Assembly (NCBI GenBank): GCA_049115695.1
Contig: JAGDZR010000011.1
Coordinates: 248,001-312,000, forward strand
Origin: JAGDZR01 sp049115695
GTDB lineage: Bacteria; Bacteroidota; Bacteroidia; Cytophagales; Cyclobacteriaceae
DNA: 64,000 nucleotides
Direction of reading: 5' to 3'
This document shows positions 43,194 through 52,171 of the stretch, one piece after another (the stretch's first letter is position 1; each line of letters starts with the position of its first letter). A program made the translations under genes and the position numbers. The notes beneath the pieces are model-generated. The model saw nothing but the letters and a program-made list of their open reading frames with translations, was not told where the DNA came from and ran no database searches.

Positions 43194-43973
43194 TTAATTC
43201 TCATTCAAATATTGCTCAGCAGCCACCGCTATCGCAGGATCAACTCCTTCAGCTATCATGATCTTTTCAAACAATAAATTGGCAGAATCAGCATTGTTCA
43301 TTTCCTGATAGGTCACGCCCAGATAAAGCATCGCCTCATAATCTAAAGAATCTGTCTCCAGTAAATCCTTGAATCTGCCCACCGCTCGGTTGTACTGACT
43401 CGATTGAATAGACAACAAACCAAGGTTTAACTTGGCCGTCCTATTACTCGGATCTTCTGCAACAATCTCCCGTAGCATCATGATACCCGTCATAGGTGTC
43501 TCGGTTGCTACCATCGTCATCGCCAGCATGTTTTTGCTTTCCAAATCCGATGGGTTTTTCTCAACCACTTTTGAGAGCACTGACTTTGCCTTCACGGCAT
43601 TGCGTCCTGCAGCTTCTGCTTCAACTGACCGCTCGAAAGCTGAGTAAAATACAGCTCCCGCCTTCGTCATTGTTTGTAAAGAACTATCTCTTTCCAAATA
43701 CCGATCAGCTATAGCTACGGCGCTATCCATCAGACCATATCTGATATAGTACCTGGCCAAAGAGTCCGCAAAGTTAACGTATTTTTCTTTTTCTAACCCC
43801 GAAATAATCTCTTTAAGACTTCTTATTGCAGTTGCATCCTCATCGGACACTTCAAATGCATGTGATTCTACCTCAGAATCAACTTCATTTTCCACCACAA
43901 CCCTGGGTAATTGATACAAGCCAATGACTAGTAAAATACCTCCGAATATGAGTACCCATTGGGCTCTCGTCAT
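43194..43973 (-). CDS. Membrane-anchored TPR protein
   Basis: 259 residues from ATG 43973 (a TTG at 43988 would overlap the HU gene stop). One N-terminal span (WVLIFGGILLVIGLYQL), then periplasmic or cytosolic tetratricopeptide repeats (KAKSVLSKVVEKNPSDLES, NRAVGRFKDLLETDSLDYEA). TPRs bind partner proteins; the partner is unknown. The HU-TPR-mS38-RNase G order is, as far as I recall, conserved in many Bacteroidota. It follows the HU gene by 11 bp and is likely co-transcribed. Confidence 0.85.
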   Translation of the reverse strand: MTRAQWVLIFGGILLVIGLYQLPRVVVENEVDSEVESHAFEVSDEDATAIRSLKEIISGLEKEKYVNFADSLARYYIRYGLMDSAVAIADRYLERDSSLQTMTKAGAVFYSAFERSVEAEAAGRNAVKAKSVLSKVVEKNPSDLESKNMLAMTMVATETPMTGIMMLREIVAEDPSNRTAKLNLGLLSIQSSQYNRAVGRFKDLLETDSLDYEAMLYLGVTYQEMNNADSANLLFEKIMIAEGVDPAIAVAAEQYLNEN

Positions 43974-43984
43974 GTTGCTTAGTT

Positions 43985-44278
43985 TCAACCCTTCAATTTA
44001 GGGCTATTCTTGATTTTTTCAGTAAATATCTTGGACGGCTTGAAGCTTGGAACAAAATGCTCGTCAATGACAATAGCCGTATTTTTAGAAATATTTCTAG
44101 CTATTTTTTTTGCTCGCTTCTTGTTCACGAAACTCCCAAATCCTCTCACATAAATACTCTCCCCCTCAGACATTGAAGTTTTCACAACAGAGAAAAAAGC
44201 CTCAACTGAAGCTTGTACATCTGCCTTGTCTATACCTGTCTTTTCGGAAATTTCGTTAATTACATCCGCTTTTGTCAC
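43985..44278 (-). CDS. HU/IHF-family DNA-binding protein
   Basis: 97 residues with a GTG start (MTKADVINEISEKTGIDKAD). The HU fold signature, the helical dimer base and the beta-arm, is visible; the arm region carries VRGFGSFVNKKRAKKIARN. Such proteins bend DNA and compact the nucleoid as dimers. A longer, Lys-rich end (KIFTEKIKNSPKLKG) is as in Bacteroidota members. Regulation: a full consensus promoter and a 5' hairpin lie upstream (44305-44354). Confidence 0.93.
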   Translation of the reverse strand: MTKADVINEISEKTGIDKADVQASVEAFFSVVKTSMSEGESIYVRGFGSFVNKKRAKKIARNISKNTAIVIDEHFVPSFKPSKIFTEKIKNSPKLKG

Positions 44279-44304
44279 GTCGTTTTTTGTTTATTGATTT
44301 GATA

Positions 44305-44320
44305 CCCTGTCGTTTCAGGG
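44305..44320 (-). promoter_or_regulatory. Hairpin at the 5' end of the HU-gene transcript
   Basis: CCCTG (44305-44309) and CAGGG (44316-44320) form a 5-bp GC-rich stem with a 6-nt loop. On the reverse transcript, which should start near 44317, this hairpin would be at the very 5' end, where it could slow mRNA decay. Confidence 0.4.
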
Positions 44321-44323
44321 CGT

Positions 44324-44354
44324 CAAATTTATATTTGTGCGTGGTAAATCCAAA
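44324..44354 (-). promoter_or_regulatory. Bacteroidota-type promoter of the HU operon
   Basis: On the reverse strand TTTG (44351-44354), 19 nt, then TAAATTTG (44324-44331) is an exact consensus. The same bases read forward contain TATATTTG (44330-44337), a -7 element for the divergent mutY gene, so two promoters may overlap. Confidence 0.75.
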
Positions 44355-44384
44355 CTTAAATTCGGTTAATTCAAAAATAAGTTG

Positions 44385-45398
44385 ATGAAGGAGGGGCATC
44401 CAGTTGCAATCGGGCTAATTGACTGGTATTCAAGAGAAAAGAGAGACTTGCCATGGAGAAATTCAGGAAATCCGTATAAAGTATGGCTTTCTGAAATCAT
44501 TCTACAACAAACCCGTGTTACGCAAGGTTTGTCATATTATTACCATTTCATTGAGACGTATCCTACTGTTGTTGACCTTGCAAGTGCAACAGAGCAACAA
44601 GTATTAAAATCCTGGGAGGGGTTGGGCTACTATAGCAGAGCTCGGAATCTTCACAAAGCAGCCAAGCAGATTGTCAGCCAATATGACGGGCATTTCCCAA
44701 AAACGTATGATGAATTATTAAGCCTTAAAGGTATTGGGCCATATACGGCAGCAGCAATTGCCTCTATTTGTTTTGGTCAGCCTACACCTGTCGTAGATGG
44801 CAATGTTTTCAGAGTAGTAGCGCGGTTATTCAAGGTGAAAGAAGATATATCAGCACCCAAAACCCGAAAATTATTTACCAATCTTTTACTGGACATCATC
44901 GATTCCAAACAACCAGGAGATTTCAATCAGGCAATCATGGAATTGGGCGCACTAATTTGCACACCCAAAAATCCAGCGTGCGATAAATGCTGTATCCAGA
45001 CAAGCTGTGACTCATTTCAGGATAAATCCTGGTCCCAATTTCCGATTAAAGGCAAGAAGGTGAAGGTGAAAAAACGCAAGTTCAGCTACTATTTATATCA
45101 GCATGAAGGATATATTGCCATGAAGAAAAGATCCCCCGGAGATATATGGGAAGGTCTGTGGGAATTTCAGCTAACAGAGAATGATTCAAATTCGAAAGAG
45201 AATGAAGTGCCATTTTACAAACACATTCTCACTCATCAGATAATCGAAGCGAGATTTTATAAAAGAGAGGTTTCTGACACAGCTGAGTTCAACGATTTAT
45301 TGAATAGATTTCAACTAGTTGCCGTAAGTGTAGATGAAGTTTTAACTTTGCCGAAATCAAAACTGATCGTCAACTATTTGAACGATCACCCATTTTAA
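44385..45398 (+). CDS. mutY: A/G-specific adenine DNA glycosylase
   Basis: 337 residues from ATG 44385. It removes adenine opposite 8-oxoguanine. N-terminal domain: catalytic Glu in WLSEIILQQT, HhH LKGIGPYTAAAI, Asp in VVDGNVFRV, and cluster cysteines C-X6-C-X2-C-X5-C in CTPKNPACDKCCIQTSC. The C-terminal part (about 225-335, GKKVKVKKRKFSYYLYQ, GDIWEGLWEFQL) is the NUDIX-like 8-oxoG recognition domain. It starts the mutY-ssb-gldE-gldD unit, a gene order typical of Bacteroidota. Confidence 0.96.
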   Translation: MKEGHPVAIGLIDWYSREKRDLPWRNSGNPYKVWLSEIILQQTRVTQGLSYYYHFIETYPTVVDLASATEQQVLKSWEGLGYYSRARNLHKAAKQIVSQYDGHFPKTYDELLSLKGIGPYTAAAIASICFGQPTPVVDGNVFRVVARLFKVKEDISAPKTRKLFTNLLLDIIDSKQPGDFNQAIMELGALICTPKNPACDKCCIQTSCDSFQDKSWSQFPIKGKKVKVKKRKFSYYLYQHEGYIAMKKRSPGDIWEGLWEFQLTENDSNSKENEVPFYKHILTHQIIEARFYKREVSDTAEFNDLLNRFQLVAVSVDEVLTLPKSKLIVNYLNDHPF

Positions 45399-45412
45399 CT
45401 ATTTTTAGCTTT

Positions 45413-45892
45413 ATGGCCGGAGTAAATAAGGTAATTCTAATTGGTAATCTAGGTAAAGATCCTGAAGTAAGATATTTGGAAAACGGATCTGTTGTGGCTA
45501 ACCTGACATTGGCTACTACCGAAAGCTACAAAGACAAAAACGGCAATAGAATAGAAAATACTGAATGGCATGATTTAGAAATGTGGGATGGTTTGGCCAA
45601 AATCGCTGAACAGTTTCTAAACAAAGGTAAAACCATCTATGTCGAGGGACGCATCAAGTCAGATACATGGCAGGATGATCAGGGCAATAATAGAAAACGC
45701 ACTAGAATCCGAGTGCAAAACATGACCATGTTAGGAAGTCCTGGCGCACCACAGGGAAGTCAAAGTGGTATGTCCGCTCCACAGCCGGCTCAAGCGCCTG
45801 CACCGGCTAATTCTGCTCCTCAAAACAACCAGCCAGCCAACAATACGTTAGAGCAGCCAGCACAAGATGTAGCCGATGATCTACCGTTCTAA
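45413..45892 (+). CDS. ssb: Single-stranded DNA-binding protein
   Basis: 159 residues. OB-fold core MAGVNKVILIGNLGKDPEVR with the W/Y/F residues that stack on bases (TEWHDLEMWDG, IYVEGRIKSDTW), then a flexible Pro/Gln/Ala-rich tail (about 112-150) and the acidic tip DDLPF used to recruit repair and replication partners. It protects single-stranded DNA and tetramerises. It follows mutY by 14 bp. Confidence 0.97.
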   Translation: MAGVNKVILIGNLGKDPEVRYLENGSVVANLTLATTESYKDKNGNRIENTEWHDLEMWDGLAKIAEQFLNKGKTIYVEGRIKSDTWQDDQGNNRKRTRIRVQNMTMLGSPGAPQGSQSGMSAPQPAQAPAPANSAPQNNQPANNTLEQPAQDVADDLPF

Positions 45893-45913
45893 GTTTAACC
45901 AAACCTCAAATGA

Positions 45914-47254
45914 TTGGAAACATCACTAGATGACCCGTACCCCTCGATTTTATTAGCAGGCGTATCCGATTTACCATTTTCGTTTCTACTTATCAATGGA
46001 ATAGTACTTTTATTGCTATTGGCAATGTCTGGCGTTGTGTCTGGTGCTGAGGTAGCGTTTTTCTCACTCAACACACGAGATCTTGATCAAAACTCTGATA
46101 AGCGTGTCATCAATCTTCTTCAAGAACCGAGACAACTGCTTGCTACTATCTTAATACTTAATAATCTCATCAACGTATTGATTGTAACGCTGTCTACCTA
46201 TGCCACATGGCAAGTGGTTGGTGACAAAAATGCGGATGGCGCTGTAATCGCGGGTTTAACAGCCATAATCACAGTGCTGATCATTTTTTTCGGAGAGATT
46301 GTGCCCAAAGTTTATGCAAGTCAACATTCCTTAGCCTTTGCCCGGTTGGTTTCAGGGTTTATCATGATATTTAATCGTGGGTTCAAACCGCTTTCGTGGT
46401 TTCTCATGTCCGTGAGTGGGGTAATCGAAAAAAGAATAGGCAAAAAAGGTTATGAATTGTCCGTCGACGAACTGAATGAAGCCCTTGAGATCACTTCCTC
46501 GACAGAATCTGTTTCAGACGAAGAGAAAGGGATTCTCAAGGGTATTGTGAATTTCGGAACCCTCTCTGTTAAGCAAGTAATGCGATCACGTGTAGACATC
46601 ATGGCTGTTGATCTGCAGACTACTTTTCACGAACTCCTGGATCAAATCAACAAAACGCGATTTTCGAGAATTCCTGTTTATAATGAGACAATCGACAAAA
46701 TAGAAGGGATCCTGTATATCAAGGATGTCTTGCCTCACTTGCACGAAGAGGAACACTATGAATGGCAAGGTCTTTTGAGACAGGGGTTTTTCGTCCCTGA
46801 GAGCAAAAAAATAGATGATCTTTTCAAAGATTTTCAACAAAAGCAGGTTCACGTCGCAATTGTGGTAGACGAGTATGGTGGTACAGAAGGGCTCATTACC
46901 ATGGAAGATATCATTGAAGAGATTGTTGGAGAGATCAATGACGAATTCGACGAAGAGTCTGAAATCGATTATAAGAAACTAGATGAACAAACTTTTATGT
47001 TTGAAGGTCGCACGTCGTTGAATGATTTCTGTAAAGTTGCAGATCAGGATTCGAGCATATTTGATGAGGTCAAAGGAGAAAGTGAGAGTATAGGTGGCCT
47101 TTTACTTGAAATCAATGGTGAGCTCCCATCTACTGGTGAACAAATCAAACATCAGCATTTCAAGTTTACAGTAATGGCGGTAGATAAAAAACGCATTAAG
47201 CGCGTTAGAGTCAATATCGAAGAGAACTCGACAAATAATGAAACGATTGGATAG
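45914..47254 (+). CDS. gldE: Gliding motility-associated protein GldE
   Basis: 446 residues with a TTG start (an ATG two bases earlier in a different frame stops at once). N-terminal DUF21/CNNM membrane domain with four spans (LLINGIVLLLLLAMSGVVSG; FFGEIVPKVYASQHS), a CBS pair (about 205-330, VMRSRVDIMAVDL, VDEYGGTEGLITMEDI) and a C-terminal CorC/HlyC domain. GldE is a CNNM/CorC-type protein thought to work with GldD; whether it moves ions is not shown. ssb-gldE-gldD order supports the assignment. It overlaps gldD by 17 nt. Confidence 0.88.
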   Translation: METSLDDPYPSILLAGVSDLPFSFLLINGIVLLLLLAMSGVVSGAEVAFFSLNTRDLDQNSDKRVINLLQEPRQLLATILILNNLINVLIVTLSTYATWQVVGDKNADGAVIAGLTAIITVLIIFFGEIVPKVYASQHSLAFARLVSGFIMIFNRGFKPLSWFLMSVSGVIEKRIGKKGYELSVDELNEALEITSSTESVSDEEKGILKGIVNFGTLSVKQVMRSRVDIMAVDLQTTFHELLDQINKTRFSRIPVYNETIDKIEGILYIKDVLPHLHEEEHYEWQGLLRQGFFVPESKKIDDLFKDFQQKQVHVAIVVDEYGGTEGLITMEDIIEEIVGEINDEFDEESEIDYKKLDEQTFMFEGRTSLNDFCKVADQDSSIFDEVKGESESIGGLLLEINGELPSTGEQIKHQHFKFTVMAVDKKRIKRVRVNIEENSTNNETIG

Positions 47255-47822
47255 GGTATTTTTTGTATTGCTATTGGCAATGTTTGGGACCGGATGTCAA
47301 TCAGACTACTTGCCAAAACCTAAAGGATATAACAGGATTGTGCTTCCAGCAGTTGAATATCAAAATTTGCCCGATACGTTACCTTATCAGTTTGAGTATT
47401 CTGTTCATGCTAAACTTTTGAAAGATTCATCGTGGATTGCAGAAAGGTATTGGGTAGATATCTTCTACCCGCATTTTGATGCCAACCTGCAAATCACCTA
47501 TAAATCCATCCCAAAAGACTCAACGGCCGAAAGCTTGTTAAATGACAGCTTTAGGCTTACAGCCAAGCACAATGTCAAGGCTTACGCCATTGATGAGAAA
47601 ATATTAGTGTTAAAAAGCGGCAATGTTGCTACCGTTAATGAATTGGAAGGAGATGTGCCCAGTCAGTTTCAATTTCATATCACAGACAGTGTAAATCATT
47701 TCATGAGAGGAGCACTCTATTTCAAAACGGCAACACAAAACGATAGTCTTGCTCCTGCTATAGACTATCTGAAAAACGACATAGTCCATTTACTCAATTC
47801 CCTGGAATGGAAGGATAACTAA
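47238..47822 (+). CDS. gldD: Gliding motility lipoprotein GldD
   Basis: 194 residues; lipoprotein signal with Cys20 in AMFGTGC. The GldD hallmark LPKPKGYNRIVLP follows. The rest is a beta-rich domain with YWVDIFYPHFDANLQITY. GldD is needed for gliding in F. johnsoniae, acting at the envelope with GldE. The start lies inside gldE (17-nt overlap), so translation is coupled. Ends with a 3-bp convergent overlap with the next gene. Confidence 0.9.
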   Translation: MKRLDRVFFVLLLAMFGTGCQSDYLPKPKGYNRIVLPAVEYQNLPDTLPYQFEYSVHAKLLKDSSWIAERYWVDIFYPHFDANLQITYKSIPKDSTAESLLNDSFRLTAKHNVKAYAIDEKILVLKSGNVATVNELEGDVPSQFQFHITDSVNHFMRGALYFKTATQNDSLAPAIDYLKNDIVHLLNSLEWKDN

Positions 47823-48586
47823 GGTTCTATTACCTCTATTAATTCAAATTGCAGTAGCTGTCCAGCGTGATTCTTGATTACCATTTTAACAAAACCATAT
47901 TGGTCATTGTACCAAAAATCATGCGTTGAAGTTCCCAAGTCTGAAATCGACCGACTCCTGATGAACCAAGCATCCAATGTTTCGAAATCCAATGGGATTT
48001 TCTCCTGCCCCTGAACGCTATAGCGTTGATTGATTGTCTTGTTGGACCAATCACCCCAGCCCTCATAAATCTGAAGGTCAGACGACCATATTTTGCCCGC
48101 TTCCAAAGGAAATTTTACCGAAGGAAATGGTGCTATTTCAGTAAATGAATATTGATTTGATCTAAACGGATGCATCCATGTTTCAGATGCTGTTTCGATT
48201 ATTCCGGTTTTCGTGCTTTCCGCCCAATTACTAAAGGAGGAATTAATGGAGTATTTGCTTAGGCGGTCAATTTCCTGTTCATCGAATTGGTACTTGATGA
48301 CTATTTCATCCTGCTTTTCGGGTTCGTATTCCCACTGACCACCCGTAGCAGATACTGAAATTTGCTCTTCAGAAATAAGATTGAATTCCTTGTCCCAGTA
48401 CTTGGCTGAATAGATGAACTCCCGGCAGGGTTTAAAAATACTTCGGAGATTTGTATTGTTATTTACTTGTGGAGTACACGTAACATCAGACTGACACCCT
48501 ACAAGTCCGGTCAGTAAGACCGTTATCAGGACACCCTCAATTACCCTTCTAACTCTTAAAAATTTCAACATTATAATGCTAATCAT
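47819..48586 (-). CDS. Lipoprotein of unknown function
   Basis: 255 residues (or 250 from ATG 48571). A lipoprotein signal ends in TGLVGC. The mature part is beta-rich with Trp/Tyr-dense strands (WTMHP-type turns: SETWMHPFRSNQY, IYEGWGDWSNKTINQRYSV, STHDFWYNDQYGFVKM), which resembles Bacteroidota envelope proteins that carry a substrate-binding beta-sandwich, but I do not recognise a family. It is convergent with gldD, overlapping by 3 bp, and divergent from recG with 57 bp between. Confidence 0.75.
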   Translation of the reverse strand: MISIIMLKFLRVRRVIEGVLITVLLTGLVGCQSDVTCTPQVNNNTNLRSIFKPCREFIYSAKYWDKEFNLISEEQISVSATGGQWEYEPEKQDEIVIKYQFDEQEIDRLSKYSINSSFSNWAESTKTGIIETASETWMHPFRSNQYSFTEIAPFPSVKFPLEAGKIWSSDLQIYEGWGDWSNKTINQRYSVQGQEKIPLDFETLDAWFIRSRSISDLGTSTHDFWYNDQYGFVKMVIKNHAGQLLQFELIEVIEP

Positions 48587-48643
48587 TGCGCTCGTGTGAA
48601 ATTAAACATCTCCCAAAAAGCAAAAAAGAAATACTTTTGATTC

Positions 48644-50737
48644 ATGCCAGGCTTCTTTGATAAATCACTGGAATTTCTAAAAGGCGCAGGACCGCTTCGG
48701 GCTGAATTGCTGTCGAAAGAATTGGGTTTGGTAACCTATCAGGATCTCATTACCTATTATCCTTTTAGGTACGAGGATAGAACCAAATTTTATAAAATAA
48801 ATGAGGTGCGTGAGGACATGCCCAGTGTTCAGATAACAGGCGAAATATCACGATTTGAAACAGTCGGCGTGGGGCGAAAACAAAGACTCGTAGGTCATTT
48901 TAGGGATGATACTGGAGAGTTGGAGCTTGTTTGGTTTCAGGGGGCGAAGTGGATAGCTTCCAAAATCAAGCCAGGAGTTCAATACATTGTCTTTGGAAAG
49001 CCGGCTCGGTTTGGAAAGAAATTTAGCATCTCTCATCCTGAAATAGATTTGGTGACTCGTAAAGCCAATAAAAATGCACATCTGCAACCCGTCTATCACA
49101 CTACCGAAAAACTTAAGAAGAAATATCTGGACAGCAAGGCAGTCAACAAATTGATGAGAGTGCTGCTGACAGAGGCCATACCACAAATTCGTGAGACTCT
49201 TCCAGGTTATCTGATTGACGAACTCAAACTAATGGGTCGCAAAAATGGGTTGGTTCAAGTGCATTTTCCTAAGGATAATAATTCACTTCGAGCAGCTCAA
49301 TTTAGGTTGAAATTTGAGGAATTACTGCTCATACAAATTCAGTTGATTAAGCTCAAGCTGACTAGAACTGAAAAATTCAAAGGCATCATCTTTAATAATT
49401 CGAGCCGACTCAATGAGTTCTACAAAGAACACATTCCATTTGAGTTAACGAATGCACAAAAAAAGGTCATCAAAGAAATTTATTCAGACCTACGGTCCGG
49501 TAATCAAATGAACCGCCTGGTACAAGGAGATGTTGGTAGCGGCAAAACGATGGTCGCCTTCCTCTGCATGCTGATAGCCATTAGCAATGACACGCAATGC
49601 GCTTTTATGGCACCAACCGAAATTTTGGCTGAGCAACATTTCGAAAGCCTTCAAGAATATGCCAAACCACTTGGTATTCGTATAGCAAGACTGACAGGAT
49701 CTACTCCGCAATCCGAGAGAAAACAACTACATCAGGCACTGGAAAACGGGATACTCCATGTGATAGTAGGAACTCATGCCCTCATTGAGGACAAAGTGAA
49801 ATTCCAAAACCTCGGTTTGGCGGTTGTCGATGAACAACATCGATTTGGGGTGGCGCAGCGTGCCAAACTGTGGCAAAAAAATCAAAATGTCTATCCCCAT
49901 GTTTTAGTCATGACGGCAACACCCATTCCTCGTACCTTGGCCATGACGCTTTATGGAGATCTGGACATTTCGGTCATCGATGAACTTCCAAAAGGAAGAA
50001 AGCCCATCAAGACCACACATATGCGTGACAATAGAAGGCTTGAACTATTTGGTTTCATTGACAAGGAAATCAAGTTGGGTCGTCAGGTATATATTGTATA
50101 TCCTCTCATCGAGGAGTCTGCTAATATGGACTACAAAGATCTCATGGATGGCTTTGAAAGCATGGCGAGAAGATTCCCTAATTATCACCTATCAATCCTC
50201 CATGGCCGCATGAAATCCGAAGACAAGGACTTTGAGATGCGGCGCTTTGTCAAGGGAGAGACTCAGATCATGGTAGCCACGACTGTCATCGAAGTGGGAG
50301 TAAATGTGCCCAATGCAAGCGTAATGGTAATTGAGAACGCAGAGCGATTCGGTCTGTCTCAATTACACCAGCTGAGAGGCCGTGTGGGACGAGGGGCTGA
50401 TCAATCCTACTGCGTCCTGATGACTGGAGACAAGTTGAGTAAAGAAGCTCGGGTACGAATCAATACCATGGTAGAAACTAATGATGGCTTCAAAATCGCC
50501 GAAACAGATCTGAGACTGAGGGGCCCGGGTGATCTTATGGGCACACAGCAAAGTGGTGCGCTGGATCTGCATATTGCTAACCTGAGCACCGATGGCGAAA
50601 TCCTTGCTTTGGCTCGTAATGCTGCACAGGACATACTACTAAAAGATCCTGAACTACAACGCCCCGAGCATTTGGCATTGAGAAGTGAATTGTCCAAAAA
50701 GAAAAATGTTGAAATAGCATGGAGCAGTATTAGTTGA
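48644..50737 (+). CDS. recG: ATP-dependent DNA helicase RecG
   Basis: 697 residues. It reverses stalled replication forks and processes Holliday junctions. Wedge/OB domain (about 60-150, VQITGEISRFETVGVGRKQ), then superfamily 2 helicase motifs: Walker A GDVGSGKT near residue 294, box II VVDEQHRFG near 394, motif III TATPIPRTLA, and motif VI QLRGRVGRG. All conserved; usual length. A -7-like TACTTTTG at 48632-48639 is too close to the ATG to be the promoter. Confidence 0.97.
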   Translation: MPGFFDKSLEFLKGAGPLRAELLSKELGLVTYQDLITYYPFRYEDRTKFYKINEVREDMPSVQITGEISRFETVGVGRKQRLVGHFRDDTGELELVWFQGAKWIASKIKPGVQYIVFGKPARFGKKFSISHPEIDLVTRKANKNAHLQPVYHTTEKLKKKYLDSKAVNKLMRVLLTEAIPQIRETLPGYLIDELKLMGRKNGLVQVHFPKDNNSLRAAQFRLKFEELLLIQIQLIKLKLTRTEKFKGIIFNNSSRLNEFYKEHIPFELTNAQKKVIKEIYSDLRSGNQMNRLVQGDVGSGKTMVAFLCMLIAISNDTQCAFMAPTEILAEQHFESLQEYAKPLGIRIARLTGSTPQSERKQLHQALENGILHVIVGTHALIEDKVKFQNLGLAVVDEQHRFGVAQRAKLWQKNQNVYPHVLVMTATPIPRTLAMTLYGDLDISVIDELPKGRKPIKTTHMRDNRRLELFGFIDKEIKLGRQVYIVYPLIEESANMDYKDLMDGFESMARRFPNYHLSILHGRMKSEDKDFEMRRFVKGETQIMVATTVIEVGVNVPNASVMVIENAERFGLSQLHQLRGRVGRGADQSYCVLMTGDKLSKEARVRINTMVETNDGFKIAETDLRLRGPGDLMGTQQSGALDLHIANLSTDGEILALARNAAQDILLKDPELQRPEHLALRSELSKKKNVEIAWSSIS

Positions 50738-50755
50738 TTTATTTACCTTTTAGTG

Positions 50756-51703
50756 ATGCTTATCAAATTCATACCTTTCTCACTCGCCATAGTTATCCTC
50801 ATCATATTTATTGGATGTCAACCTCCACAGCAGCAACGTCCAAATGAATCTGAACCAATAACAAAAGAGATTACTCAACAAATTGTAACGCAACTTGGAG
50901 ACACATTGTTCATACCAATTGCCAAGGGGGAAATAGCTGAAAGATATGACACTGCGGCAGCCAATTATGAAACTAATCCATCCACCGACAATCTTATCTG
51001 GCTGGGTCGATTTGCAGCGTACCGAGGGGCTTACGACGAAGCAATAGACCTGTTCTCAAAAGGGGTAAAATTTTTTCCCGATGATCCACGATTTTTAAGA
51101 CACAGAGGGCACAGATACATTACAATACGCAAATTTGACCTTGCCATAATCGACTTAAAAAAAGCCTCAGAAATGATCGCCGGAACATCAAATGAAATCG
51201 AACCAGATGGTATGCCTAATTCCAGCGGTATCCCCATCAGTTCTCTCCATGGGAATATTTGGTACCACCTAGGTTTGGCCTACTATCTCGTTCAGGATTG
51301 GGAGAATGCATTGAACGCATACCAAAATTGCTTGAAGGCTATGAACAATGATGACAATGTTGTTTCCTCAACAAACTGGCTTTATTTGATTGAACGGAGG
51401 ATGGGCAATATCAACACACAACTTCTCGAACCCATTAATAATGAAATGAAAATCATCGAGAATTTTGCTTACCTCCAAAACTGCCTCTTTTACAAAGACG
51501 AGATTTCTGCTCAAGAATTGTTGGCCGAGAACGGTGCAGCGTCTAGTAATGACGCCAAACTTTATGCACATGCAAACTGGTATTTGTATAATGGGGATAC
51601 TAGTTCTGCCAAATCATTGATGGAACAAATTCTGGAAAAAGATAGTTGGACGTCCTTTGGATACATAGCGGCTGAAGCTGATTACGCAGCATTATTTAAT
51701 TAA
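50756..51703 (+). CDS. TPR lipoprotein
   Basis: 315 residues from ATG 50756. Lipoprotein signal with Cys21 in IFIGC. The mature part has tetratricopeptide repeats: NLIWLGRFAAYRGAYDEAID, DLFSKGVKFFPDDPRFLRHR, and NIWYHLGLAYYLVQDWENAL. TPR solenoids bind peptides or proteins; the partner and location side (periplasmic or surface) are unknown. It follows recG by 18 bp and precedes a tiny zinc-ribbon gene. Confidence 0.85.
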   Translation: MLIKFIPFSLAIVILIIFIGCQPPQQQRPNESEPITKEITQQIVTQLGDTLFIPIAKGEIAERYDTAAANYETNPSTDNLIWLGRFAAYRGAYDEAIDLFSKGVKFFPDDPRFLRHRGHRYITIRKFDLAIIDLKKASEMIAGTSNEIEPDGMPNSSGIPISSLHGNIWYHLGLAYYLVQDWENALNAYQNCLKAMNNDDNVVSSTNWLYLIERRMGNINTQLLEPINNEMKIIENFAYLQNCLFYKDEISAQELLAENGAASSNDAKLYAHANWYLYNGDTSSAKSLMEQILEKDSWTSFGYIAAEADYAALFN

Positions 51704-51704
51704 T

Positions 51705-51860
51705 ATGAAAAAGAAAGAATGCCCATCCTGTGCCATGAACATAGATGCATCAGAAAAAGTATGTCCCATTTGCCAATATGAGTTTACTCAAACCAGCATG
51801 GGTGTCAAGTGGGTGGCAATTCTACTGGTTTTGTTATTTCTGTTTTACCTCATTTTCTAA
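51705..51860 (+). CDS. 51-residue zinc-ribbon membrane protein
   Basis: A short gene with start ATG at 51705, one base after the previous stop. The product begins MKKKECPSCAMNIDASEKVC and includes CPSC and CPIC, 11 residues apart, a four-cysteine zinc ribbon. Residues 34-51 (VKWVAILLVLLFLFYLIF) form one membrane span at the end. This tail-anchored zinc-ribbon design is known in other bacteria, but the function is unknown. It likely shares a transcript with the TPR lipoprotein. Confidence 0.8.
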   Translation: MKKKECPSCAMNIDASEKVCPICQYEFTQTSMGVKWVAILLVLLFLFYLIF

Positions 51861-52171
51861 ACTCGGATTAGTCAGATCCCTGTAAATACTTTTTGGTAAA
51901 GTCATTTGATTTGTTTTTAGAGCTTCGTGATTACTATTGACCAAGTAATAGCCCGTCTAATGCTAAAGATTACAATTGTGGTCATTCCGTTTTGAATTCG
52001 ACCATGAATGGGTGCTCGTCGGTTTTATGAATATTCTGTGGTTCTTTTAGGGCGGAATTAGGATCAGTCTACACATCTGTTTTTCAGGCTGCTGCTGATC
52101 ATAACCATTGTCGATATTCCTTTTGGCCGTCAGCATTTTAGGTTAGCTTTATTGACATTAACACCACCACA
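51861..52171. other. 311-bp gene-free region
   Basis: No protein or RNA gene is visible; the longest open frames are short and lack a plausible start. The only supported element is a possible promoter at its right end (52122-52151). No strong terminator hairpin follows the 51-residue gene. Confidence 0.5.
52122..52151 (+). promoter_or_regulatory. Likely promoter of the 152-residue protein gene
   Basis: TTTG at 52122-52125, 18 nt, then TAGCTTTA at 52144-52151: one base off the -7 consensus (final G) and one base short in spacing. The start would be near 52158, close to the ATG at 52172. Confidence 0.45.

Noticed and set aside
48632..48639. TACTTTTG before recG as promoter
   Set aside because: It is only 4 bp before the ATG, so transcription would begin inside the gene; no matching -33 element.
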